Source: an uncultured Parabacteroides sp. (GTDB taxonomy: Bacteria; Bacteroidota; Bacteroidia; Bacteroidales; Tannerellaceae). From it: 36,613 nucleotides of DNA. The translations under genes were made by a program, and so were the position numbers. Under the pieces are notes generated by a model, which saw only the letters and a list, made by a program, of their open reading frames with translations, was not told the origin of the DNA and did no database searches. The DNA lies in NCBI GenBank assembly GCA_944326775.1, contig CALVFH010000012.1, positions 1-36,613 of the forward strand, read 5' to 3'. Positions 7,233-18,055 of the stretch are shown here, in pieces. Positions within the stretch are counted from its first letter, which is position 1, and every line of letters starts with the position of its first letter.

Positions 7233-9281
7233 ATGAGAAACTGGTTTAACATCTTATGCTTGTTGATGGTATGGAGCTGGCTGCGGGCGGAAGAGAATAC
7301 GTCGGTGCTGGTGCAGAACTATACCATTAATGATTATGAGGCGAGTTGCCAGAATTGGGACATTTCAATCTCTTACCGCGGGATTCTTTATGTGGCCAAT
7401 AATTCGGGACTGCTTGAATTCGACGGCAATACGTGGCTGCTGCATACCCTGCCCGATAAAAGTTCGCTCATGAAAGTCTCTTTCCACAACGACACGGTTT
7501 TTTCGCGGGGCGAGAGCGGCGACGGCTACTGGTTGCGCGACCAGTTGGGCGGAATGCACTATACGCCGGTAGAGACGCCGTACCCTTCCTACTATTTTGA
7601 AGAAGATACGCTTGACGGACCTTTCGATTCCGAGATTATGGAGGCCTGCCCGTTGGCTTATGCTTCGACCCAGCGGCTGAATTTTATCGGGACGGAGCGC
7701 CACGGGTTGTATATCACCGACAAGGAACGGCAGATTGTCCATCATGTGGATGCCTCGGACTTGCTGCTCGACAACATGGTGCGCAATATCGGGGTGCAGG
7801 ATAACAATCTGGTTTGGCTCGCCTTGGACAATGGGATAGCCCAGGTCGATATCAATCCGCCGTTGTTCATGCTTGGCGGGCGAAGTCTGGTCGGGCAGCT
7901 CTATGATGCGGAGCTGGTCGATTCTACCTTATATATAAAGACGAATCGGGGCTATTTCCAGCGGTCGATCCGTCCGAACGACAGTTTTGTTCCGGTTCGC
8001 GGCGAAGACGTTGCCCAGGTCTTTACACCGAAGAAGATTCTGGAGCCGGGTGAGTTTCCGGCGATGTTCCGGAATACGGAGCATACCGAGACGTTTGCCG
8101 ACCCGGAGAATATCTATCCGGTGAATGATGAACTTTATTGGTTGGTGAAAGGGAACGAAGCCGGACTTTTCGCCGTGGATGGCGGGACGGTCCGCCTGAA
8201 ATGCCGCGTGTTGTTCGATAATTACAACCTGAACCTGGCTACGCGCGGACAACGGATTATTCCCTTCAATGATTCGCTGAGCGTGGTGGCGACGATGCAG
8301 GGGGTCTTGTTGCTGAATACGCAGAAAATCATGGCGAGCATGACGCAACTGACCATGCCGGCTTTCCGGCGGATCAGTTATAAGGATAACCGAGGCGAGC
8401 ATCTGTTGCCTGCCGATACGACCGAGATTTCCCTTCCCTATAATTTCCAGGAGTTGAATATTTATGTGGGGACAACGATTTTTACGCCCAACCATCAGAT
8501 TTCCTATCGCTTGGACGGGATTTCTACGGAGTGGTCGGAGTGGCAGAAAGGCGGGAAGATTTCGTTCGTGCAGTTGCCGGAAGGGGAATACGATCTTCGC
8601 GTCCGGAAATACGTGGCGAAAGGGACCTGGCCGGAGATGATTCTGCATATCAAGGTGCGTCCGGCGTGGTATAATACGATTTATGCGTATATCCTTTATA
8701 TCCTTGTCGGCTGGTTTATTGTTTCCGGAGGTATCCGGTATCATTTGCGCAATCTCCGGAAGGAAGAAGCGGCCAAGAAGGCACAGGAAAAACAGGAAGA
8801 GGTGCATAAGGTGGAGCAGATGAAGAATGAGATGCTGGAATCGGAGCTTCACCGTAAAAACAACGAGCTGACCTTGCAGACGTCGGCTTTGGTGAAACGA
8901 AATCAGGCAATCCGTTCCATCCTTGAGGAATTCGAGCGGCAGAAAGAGGTGCTGGGCGACCGTTATCCGAACAAGCTCTATACGAAGTTGCATACCCTGA
9001 TGGAAGAGACGATGGAGAACAAGGCCGACTGGCTGCTGTTCGAATCGTATTTCAACAGCGCACACCAGAGTTTCCTTGAGCGCTTGCGCCAGCAATATGC
9101 CGACTTGACGACGGGCGATTTGCGTATCTGTTGCCTCTTGCGCATGAATCTTTCCACTAAAGAGATTGCTTCGCTGATGAATGTTTCGGTCCGAGCCATA
9201 GAATTAAGACGCTATCGCCTTCGCAAACGCTTGGGACTGGATGGAGAAACCAATCTCGTGGACTTCTTGATGGATTTCTAA
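7233..9281 (+). CDS. Membrane-tethered sensor-regulator (propeller, Y_Y_Y, TM, LuxR-type HTH)
   Basis: The 682-residue product starts with a signal-like hydrophobic stretch. A large extracytoplasmic region (about 20-390) has beta-propeller-like blades such as GILYVANNSGLLEFDGNTW. A Y_Y_Y-type domain follows near 400-470 (ISYRLDGISTEWSEW then LPEGEYDLRVR). One membrane segment lies near 480-500, then a long charged coiled coil near 505-560. A C-terminal helix-turn-helix near 630-680 reads LSTKEIASLMNVSVRAIELR. No histidine kinase or receiver is present, so it is a one-component membrane-anchored transcription factor. Ligand and targets are unknown; the palindrome array directly upstream is a candidate autoregulatory site (inference). 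Confidence 0.88.
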   Translation: MRNWFNILCLLMVWSWLRAEENTSVLVQNYTINDYEASCQNWDISISYRGILYVANNSGLLEFDGNTWLLHTLPDKSSLMKVSFHNDTVFSRGESGDGYWLRDQLGGMHYTPVETPYPSYYFEEDTLDGPFDSEIMEACPLAYASTQRLNFIGTERHGLYITDKERQIVHHVDASDLLLDNMVRNIGVQDNNLVWLALDNGIAQVDINPPLFMLGGRSLVGQLYDAELVDSTLYIKTNRGYFQRSIRPNDSFVPVRGEDVAQVFTPKKILEPGEFPAMFRNTEHTETFADPENIYPVNDELYWLVKGNEAGLFAVDGGTVRLKCRVLFDNYNLNLATRGQRIIPFNDSLSVVATMQGVLLLNTQKIMASMTQLTMPAFRRISYKDNRGEHLLPADTTEISLPYNFQELNIYVGTTIFTPNHQISYRLDGISTEWSEWQKGGKISFVQLPEGEYDLRVRKYVAKGTWPEMILHIKVRPAWYNTIYAYILYILVGWFIVSGGIRYHLRNLRKEEAAKKAQEKQEEVHKVEQMKNEMLESELHRKNNELTLQTSALVKRNQAIRSILEEFERQKEVLGDRYPNKLYTKLHTLMEETMENKADWLLFESYFNSAHQSFLERLRQQYADLTTGDLRICCLLRMNLSTKEIASLMNVSVRAIELRRYRLRKRLGLDGETNLVDFLMDF

Positions 9282-9480
9282 ATCTTCCTGTCCGTGTAGA
9301 AAGCAGATAATACTATTCTATTTCAAATCAAATTATTATATAAGCAGAAAAAGATTTTGAGCAAGTGATATAGGGTACATCAATACCTCAAAAACGACTT
9401 GCGCAACTCGTGTTGTATCTAAAAATTAGGTTTATTCCGGCACATCCTCTTTCTTTGCAGAAAATAAAAGGAGCAGAGAG

Positions 9481-10857
9481 ATGTCAGAAAGTCAGTTCAG
9501 TGAAATTTTAACCACAATCGAGCAGAAAGGAATGAGCCGTCGTCGCTTTTTCCAGCTTTTGATGGCTGCAGGTTTATTGTCTGCGGTCAATACGGAAAAG
9601 GCCCAGGCTTTTTCAAGTAAGGCTAAAGGTAAAATTGTTATCGTAGGCGGAGGCGCCGCCGGCATAGCAATGGCTGCACGATTGAAACGCTGGCTTGACA
9701 AGCCTGATATTACCTTGATCGATCCGAGTGATCGTCAGTTCTACCAACCGGGTTTTACCCTGATTGCTTCGGGGGTTTATCAGCCGGACGATGTGTGGAA
9801 AAAGCAGGAAGATTGCATACCGGGTGGAATCAAATGGATAAAAGATTCGGTACGGGCAATCGATCCGGTCTGGAACCAGGTAACTACGGTGGCCAATGGA
9901 AAGGTCGCTTACGACTTTCTGGTGCTCACCCCGGGTATTCAGATTAACTGGGACCAGGTGGAAGGCATGTCTTACGATCAGTTGGGGACAGGCAATGCTC
10001 ACTGTATTTATGATTTCCAAGGCGCGCAAAAGACTTGGAAAGCGATGCAGGAATTTGCCCGCAAAGGCGGACGAGGTGTTTATACCGATACCTATACAAA
10101 ACATAAGTGTGGCGGAGCGCCGAAAAAGATCTGTTTGCTGACAGAAGATTATGCTCGCAAACAGGGTACGCGTGACGGTCTTCAATTGGATTATTTTACG
10201 GCAGAGCGCGATCTTTACGACGTGAAGTTTTTTACCCCGAGGTTAAAGGCAATCTACAAAGAACGGAATATACCTATTAACTTGAATACCCGGGTGAAAG
10301 GTATAGATACCGCTGCCAAGCAGGTGCATTTTGAGCGTATCGAGAAGAAAGATGGCGAAACGGTTGTGACTCCCTTTGTTGAAGATTACGACTTTTTGCA
10401 TTTCGTTCCGCCGATGTCTGCACCTGATTTTGTAAAAGAAGCCGGGCTCGGCTTTAGCGAAGGCTCTTTGGCGGAAGGCGGCTGGGTCATGGTGGATAAG
10501 GAAACACTGATACATAAAAAGTATTCCAACATTGTTTCCTTAGGTGATGTGGCCGGTCTGCCGACAAGTAAGACCTCGGCTGCGGCTCGCGTACAGGTTC
10601 CGATTGCAGCCAAGAACTTGATATCGCTAATGGAAGGAAAAGAACCGGTGGAAAAATACAATGGATATGCGGCTTGTCCGATTGTTACCGACTATGGTCA
10701 TGTCTTGCTGTGCGAGTTTGATTATAATAAGGAGCCGATGATTTCTTTCCCGTTCTCACTCCTCGACATGTCGAAGGAGCAGTGGGCGGCCTGGTTGCTG
10801 AAGGTTTATGTCTTGAAGCCGCTTTATTTCTATGGAATGTTAAAAGGATACGCATAA
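9481..10857 (+). CDS. Sulfide:quinone oxidoreductase-like flavoprotein with Tat signal
   Basis: The 458-residue product has a twin-arginine motif S19-R-R-R-F-F-Q25, a hydrophobic stretch and an AQA-type cleavage site near 41-43. The FAD-binding loop GGGAAG is at 56-61. Cys210 in HKCGGAPKK and Cys399 in YAACPIVTDYGHVL match the redox cysteines of sulfide:quinone oxidoreductases, and the C-terminal LKPLYFYGMLKGY resembles SQOR tails. The expected reaction is sulfide oxidation to sulfane sulfur with quinone reduction. The Tat motif implies folded, cofactor-loaded export to the periplasmic face. An alternative start is Met18. It is followed by a bidirectional terminator, so it is probably monocistronic. 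A related flavoprotein function cannot be excluded. Confidence 0.82.
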   Translation: MSESQFSEILTTIEQKGMSRRRFFQLLMAAGLLSAVNTEKAQAFSSKAKGKIVIVGGGAAGIAMAARLKRWLDKPDITLIDPSDRQFYQPGFTLIASGVYQPDDVWKKQEDCIPGGIKWIKDSVRAIDPVWNQVTTVANGKVAYDFLVLTPGIQINWDQVEGMSYDQLGTGNAHCIYDFQGAQKTWKAMQEFARKGGRGVYTDTYTKHKCGGAPKKICLLTEDYARKQGTRDGLQLDYFTAERDLYDVKFFTPRLKAIYKERNIPINLNTRVKGIDTAAKQVHFERIEKKDGETVVTPFVEDYDFLHFVPPMSAPDFVKEAGLGFSEGSLAEGGWVMVDKETLIHKKYSNIVSLGDVAGLPTSKTSAAARVQVPIAAKNLISLMEGKEPVEKYNGYAACPIVTDYGHVLLCEFDYNKEPMISFPFSLLDMSKEQWAAWLLKVYVLKPLYFYGMLKGYA

Positions 10858-10943
10858 ACAGGGAACATCACACATAAACTCCCTTTTCTATTCTACTAAA
10901 CTATAATGAACATTAAACACAAACAAAGAAACCAAACCTGACC

Positions 10944-10977
10944 AAAAGCCCCGATTCTGGAAGGAGTCGGGGCTTTT
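10944..10977. terminator. Bidirectional intrinsic terminator
   Basis: AAAAGCCCCGATTC (10944-10957) pairs with GAGTCGGGGCTTTT (10964-10977) over 14 positions with one G-T wobble and a 6-nt loop. It ends in T on both strands and separates the convergent oxidoreductase gene and the small secreted-protein gene. Confidence 0.85.
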
Positions 10978-11012
10978 GATTATGATTATGATGGTTTGTT
11001 TATTTGTGCTGA

Positions 11013-11330
11013 TTATCGGATAGCGACTTTTCTTACGGTGCCGCCAATGCGGATGATGTAGTAGCCTCTTTCCAGATTCACGTAATATTCGCCGGACGGT
11101 TGTGTCATCTTGATTTCCTTTACTTTGATACCTACTACACTGTATATTTCCAAAACACTTCCGGGAGGAGCGTTTTTGACACGGATGGCACTGTCGGTTG
11201 CTGAAATCTCAACAGCCGGAGCCTGTTGGGCAATTGATGTCTGCCGTGAAGACTTTCCGTCTTTTTGGGCATAGAGCGGAAAAGCTATCGTCAGCGACAT
11301 CCCTATGACAAAGGCGTAAAACAGTTTCAT
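11013..11330 (-). CDS. Small secreted protein with sorting-domain-like tail
   Basis: The 105-residue product starts at the ATG at 11330 with a signal peptide (MKLFYAFVIGMSL, cleavage likely after YAQ). The rest (VEISATDSAIRVKN then GSVLEIYSVVGIKVKEIK and GYYIIRIGG) resembles the beta-rich C-terminal sorting domains of type IX secretion cargo, here almost standing alone. The frame extends 29 codons further upstream to overlap rnz, but that stretch crosses the promoter at 11355-11362. It could be a cargo remnant or a genuine small periplasmic or surface protein. Confidence 0.7.
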   Translation of the reverse strand: MKLFYAFVIGMSLTIAFPLYAQKDGKSSRQTSIAQQAPAVEISATDSAIRVKNAPPGSVLEIYSVVGIKVKEIKMTQPSGEYYVNLERGYYIIRIGGTVRKVAIR

Positions 11331-11354
11331 CTCAGTCTTATTTGTTATTGCGTA

Positions 11355-11362
11355 CAAAGATA
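11355..11362 (-). promoter_or_regulatory. Predicted -7 element of the small secreted-protein gene
   Basis: The minus strand reads TATCTTTG, 24 bp before the ATG at 11330. It lies in the 83-bp gap after rnz, so this gene can be transcribed separately from the gyrB unit. Confidence 0.5.
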
Positions 11363-11413
11363 AGAAGTTTTTGGATATATGTTGCTTATCGCCCTTCAAT
11401 TCTGCTTTTCTTC

Positions 11414-12328
11414 TCAAAGACGGATACTCATTCCCTCTTCAGCCAACAGTGTTTGAGGAAAGACCGCTGTTGCTTCGCGTTGAATATCATCGAGATGTTC
11501 ATAACGGGCTGAATAGTGCCCGATAAGCAGTTTTTTTACATGGGCTGCTTTGGCAATCTCGGCTGCTTGACGTGCCGTCGAATGAAATGTCTCTTGGGCA
11601 CGAGGCAGGTCGGCCTCTGCAAATGTCGCTTCATGATAAAGCAGATCGACATTTTCTACCAAAGGGATAATCGAGGGGTCATAGGCGGTGTCGGAACAAA
11701 ACGCATAACGGCGAGGCGGTTCTGCCGGGCGAGTCAGCCTGCAGTTGGGGATGATTTCTCCTTCTTCTGTTATAAAGTCTTCCCCTTGTTTGATGTGTTG
11801 GATGTCTTTGACCGGCACGTGATAGAAATCAATCATATCGCGGATGATATGTGCTTCTTTAGGCTTCTCTTCAAAGAGATAGCCGCAACAGGGAATGCGA
11901 TGCTTTAGGGGTATGGAACGGACGGTTACGGACCGGTCTTCCATCACAATCTGGGATTCTTGGGTATTTACCGGGTGGAAGATGACCTGGTATTCCATAC
12001 CGCGGCAAAAAGTATCCAGGATGTTTTGGATATAAGTCCCTATTTCTTCCGGACCGTAAATGAATAAATCTCCTTTCCGTCCCAGCATGCCCAATGTGGA
12101 AATCAGTCCGGGAAGCCCGAAACAATGATCTCCGTGGGAATGGGAGATAAAGATATGGGTAATGCGGCTGAAACGGATTCGCATCCGTCTCATTTGCAGC
12201 TGAGCCCCTTCTCCACAATCGATCATGAAAAGCTTATCGCGCAAGTTGATGACTTGGGCGGTCGGCAGATGTCGCGTGGTCGGCAGGGCTGAGCCGCACC
12301 CTAAAATATGAATATCGAAATCAGCCAT
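11414..12328 (-). CDS. rnz: Ribonuclease Z
   Basis: This metallo-beta-lactamase-fold endonuclease matures tRNA 3' ends. The 304-residue length is normal for the short bacterial form. The zinc motif reads HSHGDHCFGLPGL near residues 62-74, the Asp ligand region is FCSDTAYDPS, and a late His is in LLIGHYSARY. The start (DIHILGCGSALPTTRHLPTAQ) is typical. Only 3 bp separate it from sufE, so it belongs to the gyrB transcription unit. Confidence 0.95.
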   Translation of the reverse strand: MADFDIHILGCGSALPTTRHLPTAQVINLRDKLFMIDCGEGAQLQMRRMRIRFSRITHIFISHSHGDHCFGLPGLISTLGMLGRKGDLFIYGPEEIGTYIQNILDTFCRGMEYQVIFHPVNTQESQIVMEDRSVTVRSIPLKHRIPCCGYLFEEKPKEAHIIRDMIDFYHVPVKDIQHIKQGEDFITEEGEIIPNCRLTRPAEPPRRYAFCSDTAYDPSIIPLVENVDLLYHEATFAEADLPRAQETFHSTARQAAEIAKAAHVKKLLIGHYSARYEHLDDIQREATAVFPQTLLAEEGMSIRL

Positions 12329-12331
12329 CCG

Positions 12332-12757
12332 TTATTCCTGACTTTTCATTTTAAAGGCCATGGCATAAAGCCGCATTTGTTTGACCATAGCCAACAGTCC
12401 GTTGGAGCGGGTAGGAGAGAGGTGTTCCTTGAGTCCGATTGCATCGATGAAATGCAAGTCGCAATCGAGAATCTCCTGCGGGGTATGTCCGGACAAAACC
12501 CGGATCAGAAGGGATACGATACCCTTGACGATCACCGCATCGCTTTCGCCCTGGAAGATAATATTCCCGTCGATATAGTCGGCATGGAGCCAGACACGAC
12601 TTTGGCAGCCTTCAATCAGATTGCTTTCGGTTTTGTATTTTTCATCGAGAGGCGGCAGGGCGTTACCCAGGTCGATAAGAAGTGCATATTTATCCATCCA
12701 ATCGTCGAAAGCCGAGAACTCTTCAATGATTTCATCCTGAATTTCATTAATTGTCAT
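12332..12757 (-). CDS. sufE: SufE family Fe-S assembly protein
   Basis: SufE accepts persulfide sulfur from the cysteine desulfurase SufS and passes it to the SUF scaffold. The 141-residue product has the diagnostic EGCQSRVW motif with the acceptor at Cys51. The C-terminal half (LLIRVLSGHTPQEIL and LSPTRSNGL) is typical of the family. It sits 17 bp after the glutaminyl cyclase gene and 3 bp before rnz. No other suf genes are nearby. Confidence 0.95.
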   Translation of the reverse strand: MTINEIQDEIIEEFSAFDDWMDKYALLIDLGNALPPLDEKYKTESNLIEGCQSRVWLHADYIDGNIIFQGESDAVIVKGIVSLLIRVLSGHTPQEILDCDLHFIDAIGLKEHLSPTRSNGLLAMVKQMRLYAMAFKMKSQE

Positions 12758-12774
12758 GGTGTTTTGTATTTAAA

Positions 12775-13779
12775 TTAATGTTGTTCATAAATTATTTCCA
12801 ATACGGTGTGACCTACCGCATGCAATGTTGAACGGTCGATAATATCCATATTGTCATGATGCGTATGCCAGTGGTCGGAGAAGCCTTTTTCTGTTTCCGG
12901 GTCGTAGTTGATAATGTCGAGGCAAGGGATGTTGCGGCCGCTGATAACATACTGATGATCGTCGGTGATGGCTCCTCCTTCCCCATTGATGAAATATTTT
13001 CCGTATCCCAATGAACGTGCTTTTTCCCAAATCATATCGACATAACGTGCGGCATAGCGCATGGACGTGTATTCTTTGTAGAAAACGGCATCTTTGGCTC
13101 CCACCATGTCGAGCAGGATTCCGAAGCGGGCGGTATATCCCGGTATGTGCGGGTTCTTGGCCCAAAATTGTGATCCCAGGCACCAGGTATCAGCTTTGAA
13201 ATTTCTGACGAAATCCGGTTTTCCGTAATCTTCCGCGTCAAAGAAGATAATGTCCACTCCAACAGCCGGTGCTTTTTCACCCAGTTGCCGGGCAATTTCA
13301 AGCAGGACACCAACACCGCTCGCACCGTCGTCGGCTCCATCAATGGGAGAATGCTGGTCTTTCGGATTTGCTTCAGCATCGGCATAAGGACGCGAATCCC
13401 AATGAGCGAAAAGCAGCAGACGGTCTTTGCTGTCGGGATTAAAAGATCCGATAATGTTCTGGATAGCTAAGGGGGTGTCGTCATAAGCTTTGACGGTAGC
13501 TTCCTGAACGAATACTTTGGCTCCGTGTCGTTCCAATTCGGATTTCAGGAAACGGGCGCAGGCTTTATGGGCGTCCGTATTGGGAACACGAGGGCCGAAT
13601 GCTACTTGCCGGGCTACATATTGATATGCGCTATCAGCATTGAATGGGGTGGCAGGAGCTGTTGCAGTAGCGGTTGAAGCCGGTTGGACTTGAGGGGACG
13701 CTGCCGGTTGCTGGTTTCCCCCTGAATTGCCGCAGGAAAGAAGGGCTGCGGTGGTCAATATGTAAATCAATTTGTTCAT
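12775..13779 (-). CDS. Glutaminyl cyclase-like M28-family lipoprotein
   Basis: The product has 334 residues with a lipoprotein signal (LLSC, lipidated Cys16) and a low-complexity Gln/Pro/Ala/Thr linker. The catalytic domain has the M28/animal-type glutaminyl cyclase pattern: HWDSRPYAD, the metal Asp in DGADDGASG, the Glu in FFDAEDYG, and the late His in DHWHTHHDN, close to the WHTMDDNEENL of mammalian cyclase. The expected reaction is pyroglutamate formation at N-terminal Gln of exported proteins. Cyclases of this type are known from oral Bacteroidales such as Porphyromonas and Tannerella. An aminopeptidase of the same fold is the main alternative. Confidence 0.85.
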   Translation of the reverse strand: MNKLIYILTTAALLSCGNSGGNQQPAASPQVQPASTATATAPATPFNADSAYQYVARQVAFGPRVPNTDAHKACARFLKSELERHGAKVFVQEATVKAYDDTPLAIQNIIGSFNPDSKDRLLLFAHWDSRPYADAEANPKDQHSPIDGADDGASGVGVLLEIARQLGEKAPAVGVDIIFFDAEDYGKPDFVRNFKADTWCLGSQFWAKNPHIPGYTARFGILLDMVGAKDAVFYKEYTSMRYAARYVDMIWEKARSLGYGKYFINGEGGAITDDHQYVISGRNIPCLDIINYDPETEKGFSDHWHTHHDNMDIIDRSTLHAVGHTVLEIIYEQH

Positions 13780-13791
13780 TGTTAGCCATAT

Positions 13792-15522
13792 TTAGCAGGA
13801 AGCTGCTTGCACCTTGTCCATGACGCGGAGCAAGTTCCCTCCCCATATTTTTCTTAAATCTTCTTCAGAATATCCCAGTTCCAAAAGGCGCAGGGTGATG
13901 TTGATCAGTTCGTTTTCCGCACGGCAACCGATCAGTTCGCCGTCGCCGTCGAAATCAGATCCGATACCGACGTGTTCTACACCTGCCAGCCGGATGAGGT
14001 GTTCCAGATGTCTTATTGCATCGCTGAGTGACGCCTTTTCGGAGTCTTGGTTGATAAATCCCTTGTAAAGGCAAAGCTGGATAACTCCACCCCGGTCGGC
14101 CAGTGCGACAATCTGTTCATCTGTCAGGTTCCGGGGATGGTCGCAAAGCGCTTTTGCAGCCGAGTGAGAGGCTATGACCGGTTGCGTGCTGCATTCCAGA
14201 ACATCATAGAATGTTTTTTCCGATGCATGGGAAAGATCAATCATGATTCCCAAACGGTTCATTTCCTTGACGACTTCACGGCCGAACGGACTTAATCCGT
14301 TCCATTCGCCTTTCCCGCGGGCAGAATCGCAAATATCGTTGTCTCCGTTATGGCAAAGCGTAATGTAGCTTACGCCCATTTCTTTAAACATGCTCAGGTT
14401 GCTGAGTTTTTTACCGATAGCGTATCCGTTTTCAACTCCCATCAGAATGGCTTTCTTCTGTTTTTGTTTTAGTTTCAGAATGTCGTTCGGCGTATAGGCC
14501 AGACCCATTCGCGTCGGGTTAATTAATTCTTGGCGTTTGATTTCGTCCAGTTTTTCTACGGCATAAGTTGTTGCCTTTTCCAACGAGAGTTCATCTCGTG
14601 GTCCTTGTGGAATATAGGCAACCATAAAGACTGCATCAATCAGGCCTTCTTCCATGAATGGGAGGTTTACTTTTCCTCCTCCTTTTTCCCCGATATTAAA
14701 TTGACCGGGGAATATCATCGGAGTGTCTGTATGGGAATCAAGCGTAATAATCCGTTGATGAATCTGGCGGGCTTGCTGGTAGCGTTTAGCCCAATGGATC
14801 AGTCGTCCGAATATCCGACGTGAAACGGAATCGTCTTCGGCTTCAAACAGGTATTCCGGATGCCACTGGACGCTGAAAATAGGTTTCTCTACATGGCGCA
14901 TTCCTTCATTGATACCATCAGGAGCCGTTGCCGTAGCGATAAATTCCGGTGCTACTTCATGTACGGCTTGATGATGAATGGAATTCACCTGAATCTGGTG
15001 CCCATCTTCCCACGTAACTGTGTGCGACACCTGGTTGCGGGGCATCCGCTGGCTATGTTTTAATGCTGTTTCAGCGTGTTGAGCATAAATATCTTGATAG
15101 ACCGAGCCGCCGAACGCCACGTTGATCAGCTGATGGCCTCGGCAAATTCCCATGACCGGTAATTGCCGGTTGGTAGCCAGACGGAGCAGGATCAAGTCGA
15201 ATGTGTCACGTTCCGTATCTACATCTTGCAGTTGCGGGATGGGCTCTTCTTGTAGAAATAGCGGATTGATGTCGCCTCCTCCGCTCATCAGCAGACCGTC
15301 CAGACCTTCAACGAGGGCTGTTAGAGCTTCAATATCTGTGATAACAGGGATTACTACCGGTGCTCCACCGGCTTTGAGAACCGCCTTTACATAGTTGTCG
15401 GCAATACAGGATTGTCCGGCCTCCGTATGATTGGCAGAAATGCCTATCCGCGGGGGAGTCTGTTCCCCCCTTGGGATAAAGCAATCGACTTTTTTGAAAA
15501 GTCTGTTTAACATAGAGTCCAT
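13792..15522 (-). CDS. Fusion of class I glutamine amidotransferase (C26) and membrane dipeptidase (M19)
   Basis: The 576-residue product joins two enzymes. Residues about 20-245 form a gamma-glutamyl hydrolase-like class I GATase, with the nucleophile Cys in GICRGHQLINVAFGG and the His-Glu pair in QWHPEYLFE. Residues about 255-576 form an M19 dipeptidase, with metal ligands in TLDSHTDTP, GVENGYA, SHSAAKALCDHPRN and GSDFDGDG. No signal peptide is seen, so it is probably cytoplasmic. It could split gamma-glutamyl peptides and then the released dipeptide (inference). It starts 2 bp after gyrB and ends 12 bp before the glutaminyl cyclase gene. Confidence 0.92.
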   Translation of the reverse strand: MDSMLNRLFKKVDCFIPRGEQTPPRIGISANHTEAGQSCIADNYVKAVLKAGGAPVVIPVITDIEALTALVEGLDGLLMSGGGDINPLFLQEEPIPQLQDVDTERDTFDLILLRLATNRQLPVMGICRGHQLINVAFGGSVYQDIYAQHAETALKHSQRMPRNQVSHTVTWEDGHQIQVNSIHHQAVHEVAPEFIATATAPDGINEGMRHVEKPIFSVQWHPEYLFEAEDDSVSRRIFGRLIHWAKRYQQARQIHQRIITLDSHTDTPMIFPGQFNIGEKGGGKVNLPFMEEGLIDAVFMVAYIPQGPRDELSLEKATTYAVEKLDEIKRQELINPTRMGLAYTPNDILKLKQKQKKAILMGVENGYAIGKKLSNLSMFKEMGVSYITLCHNGDNDICDSARGKGEWNGLSPFGREVVKEMNRLGIMIDLSHASEKTFYDVLECSTQPVIASHSAAKALCDHPRNLTDEQIVALADRGGVIQLCLYKGFINQDSEKASLSDAIRHLEHLIRLAGVEHVGIGSDFDGDGELIGCRAENELINITLRLLELGYSEEDLRKIWGGNLLRVMDKVQAASC

Positions 15523-15524
15523 AA

Positions 15525-17498
<1,974 letters not shown>

Positions 17499-17528
17499 TC
17501 AATTATTCCTATTTCTTCAAAAAGCTAA

Positions 17529-17536
17529 CAAATGTA
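17529..17536 (-). promoter_or_regulatory. Predicted -7 element of gyrB
   Basis: The minus strand reads TACATTTG, about 48 bp before the gyrB start codon and downstream of the tRNA terminator. No clear -33 partner. Confidence 0.5.
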
Positions 17537-17607
17537 GTGAATATTATTGAGATAGTCGGTATTTGGAGTGGTAAAAATTTCCAAAGTGTTCACGGGAAAG
17601 CATAAAA

Positions 17608-17633
17608 AAGGAAGGAGTGAAAACTCCTTCCTT
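17608..17633 (-). terminator. Intrinsic terminator of the rpsT/tRNA-Glu unit
   Basis: AAGGAAGGAGT and ACTCCTTCCTT form a perfect 11-bp stem with a 4-nt loop. A T-run follows on the minus strand (positions 17609 down to 17604). It begins almost directly after the CCA end of the tRNA. Confidence 0.88.
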
Positions 17634-17634
17634 C

Positions 17635-17709
17635 TGGTAGCCCATGGGGGAATCGAACCCCCCTTTCAAGAATGAAAATCTTGCGTCCTAGCCGATAGAC
17701 GAATGGGCC
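17635..17709 (-). tRNA. tRNA-Glu (TTC), CCA encoded
   Basis: A full cloverleaf is visible on the minus strand: acceptor GGCCCAT/ATGGGCT with a terminal G-T pair, anticodon loop TTTTCAT with anticodon TTC, and T-arm GGGGG-TTCGATT-CCCCC. A CCA follows the discriminator A in the DNA. The 72-nt body is identical to the copy at 18056-18127. Confidence 0.96.
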
Positions 17710-17755
17710 ATCCTCGAAATTGATGTAAAGCATTTATATCATCACACTCCAGGCT

Positions 17756-18013
17756 TTATTTTGCCAAAGAGTTCACATGTTTAGCCAATTTTGACTTCAA
17801 ATTGCCAGCCTTGTTCTTGTGGATAATGTGTTTCTTAGCCAGTTTATCCAACATTGAACATACTTTCGGGAACAAAGTCTGAGCTTCGTTCTGATCTTCT
17901 GTAGCACGCAAAACACGCATTGCGTTGCGAGCGGTCTTCGCATAATATCTATTATGCAGACGTTTTGCGTTAGCCTGTCTTATTCTTTTGATTGACGACT
18001 TATGGTTTGCCAT
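17756..18013 (-). CDS. rpsT: 30S ribosomal protein S20
   Basis: The 85-residue basic protein matches S20, which binds the 5' and 3' minor domains of 16S r[22 protein letters not shown] at the start, then [13 protein letters not shown] and a Lys-rich C-terminal part ([19 protein letters not shown]). It lies between two identical tRNA-Glu genes on the same strand, so the three are probably co-transcribed and released by tRNA processing (inference). Confidence 0.97.
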   Translation of the reverse strand: MANHKSSIKRIRQANAKRLHNRYYAKTARNAMRVLRATEDQNEAQTLFPKVCSMLDKLAKKHIIHKNKAGNLKSKLAKHVNSLAK

Positions 18014-18055
18014 TTCTAAGATTTTTCTTTAATTCTTTTTTAATCGTGTTTATTG

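Noticed and set aside
9361-9402. Nested inverted repeat upstream of the SQR-like gene (GCAAGT...ACTTGC)
   Set aside because: The arms are only 6 bp with a 30-bp gap and an inner 4-bp pair, which is expected by chance.
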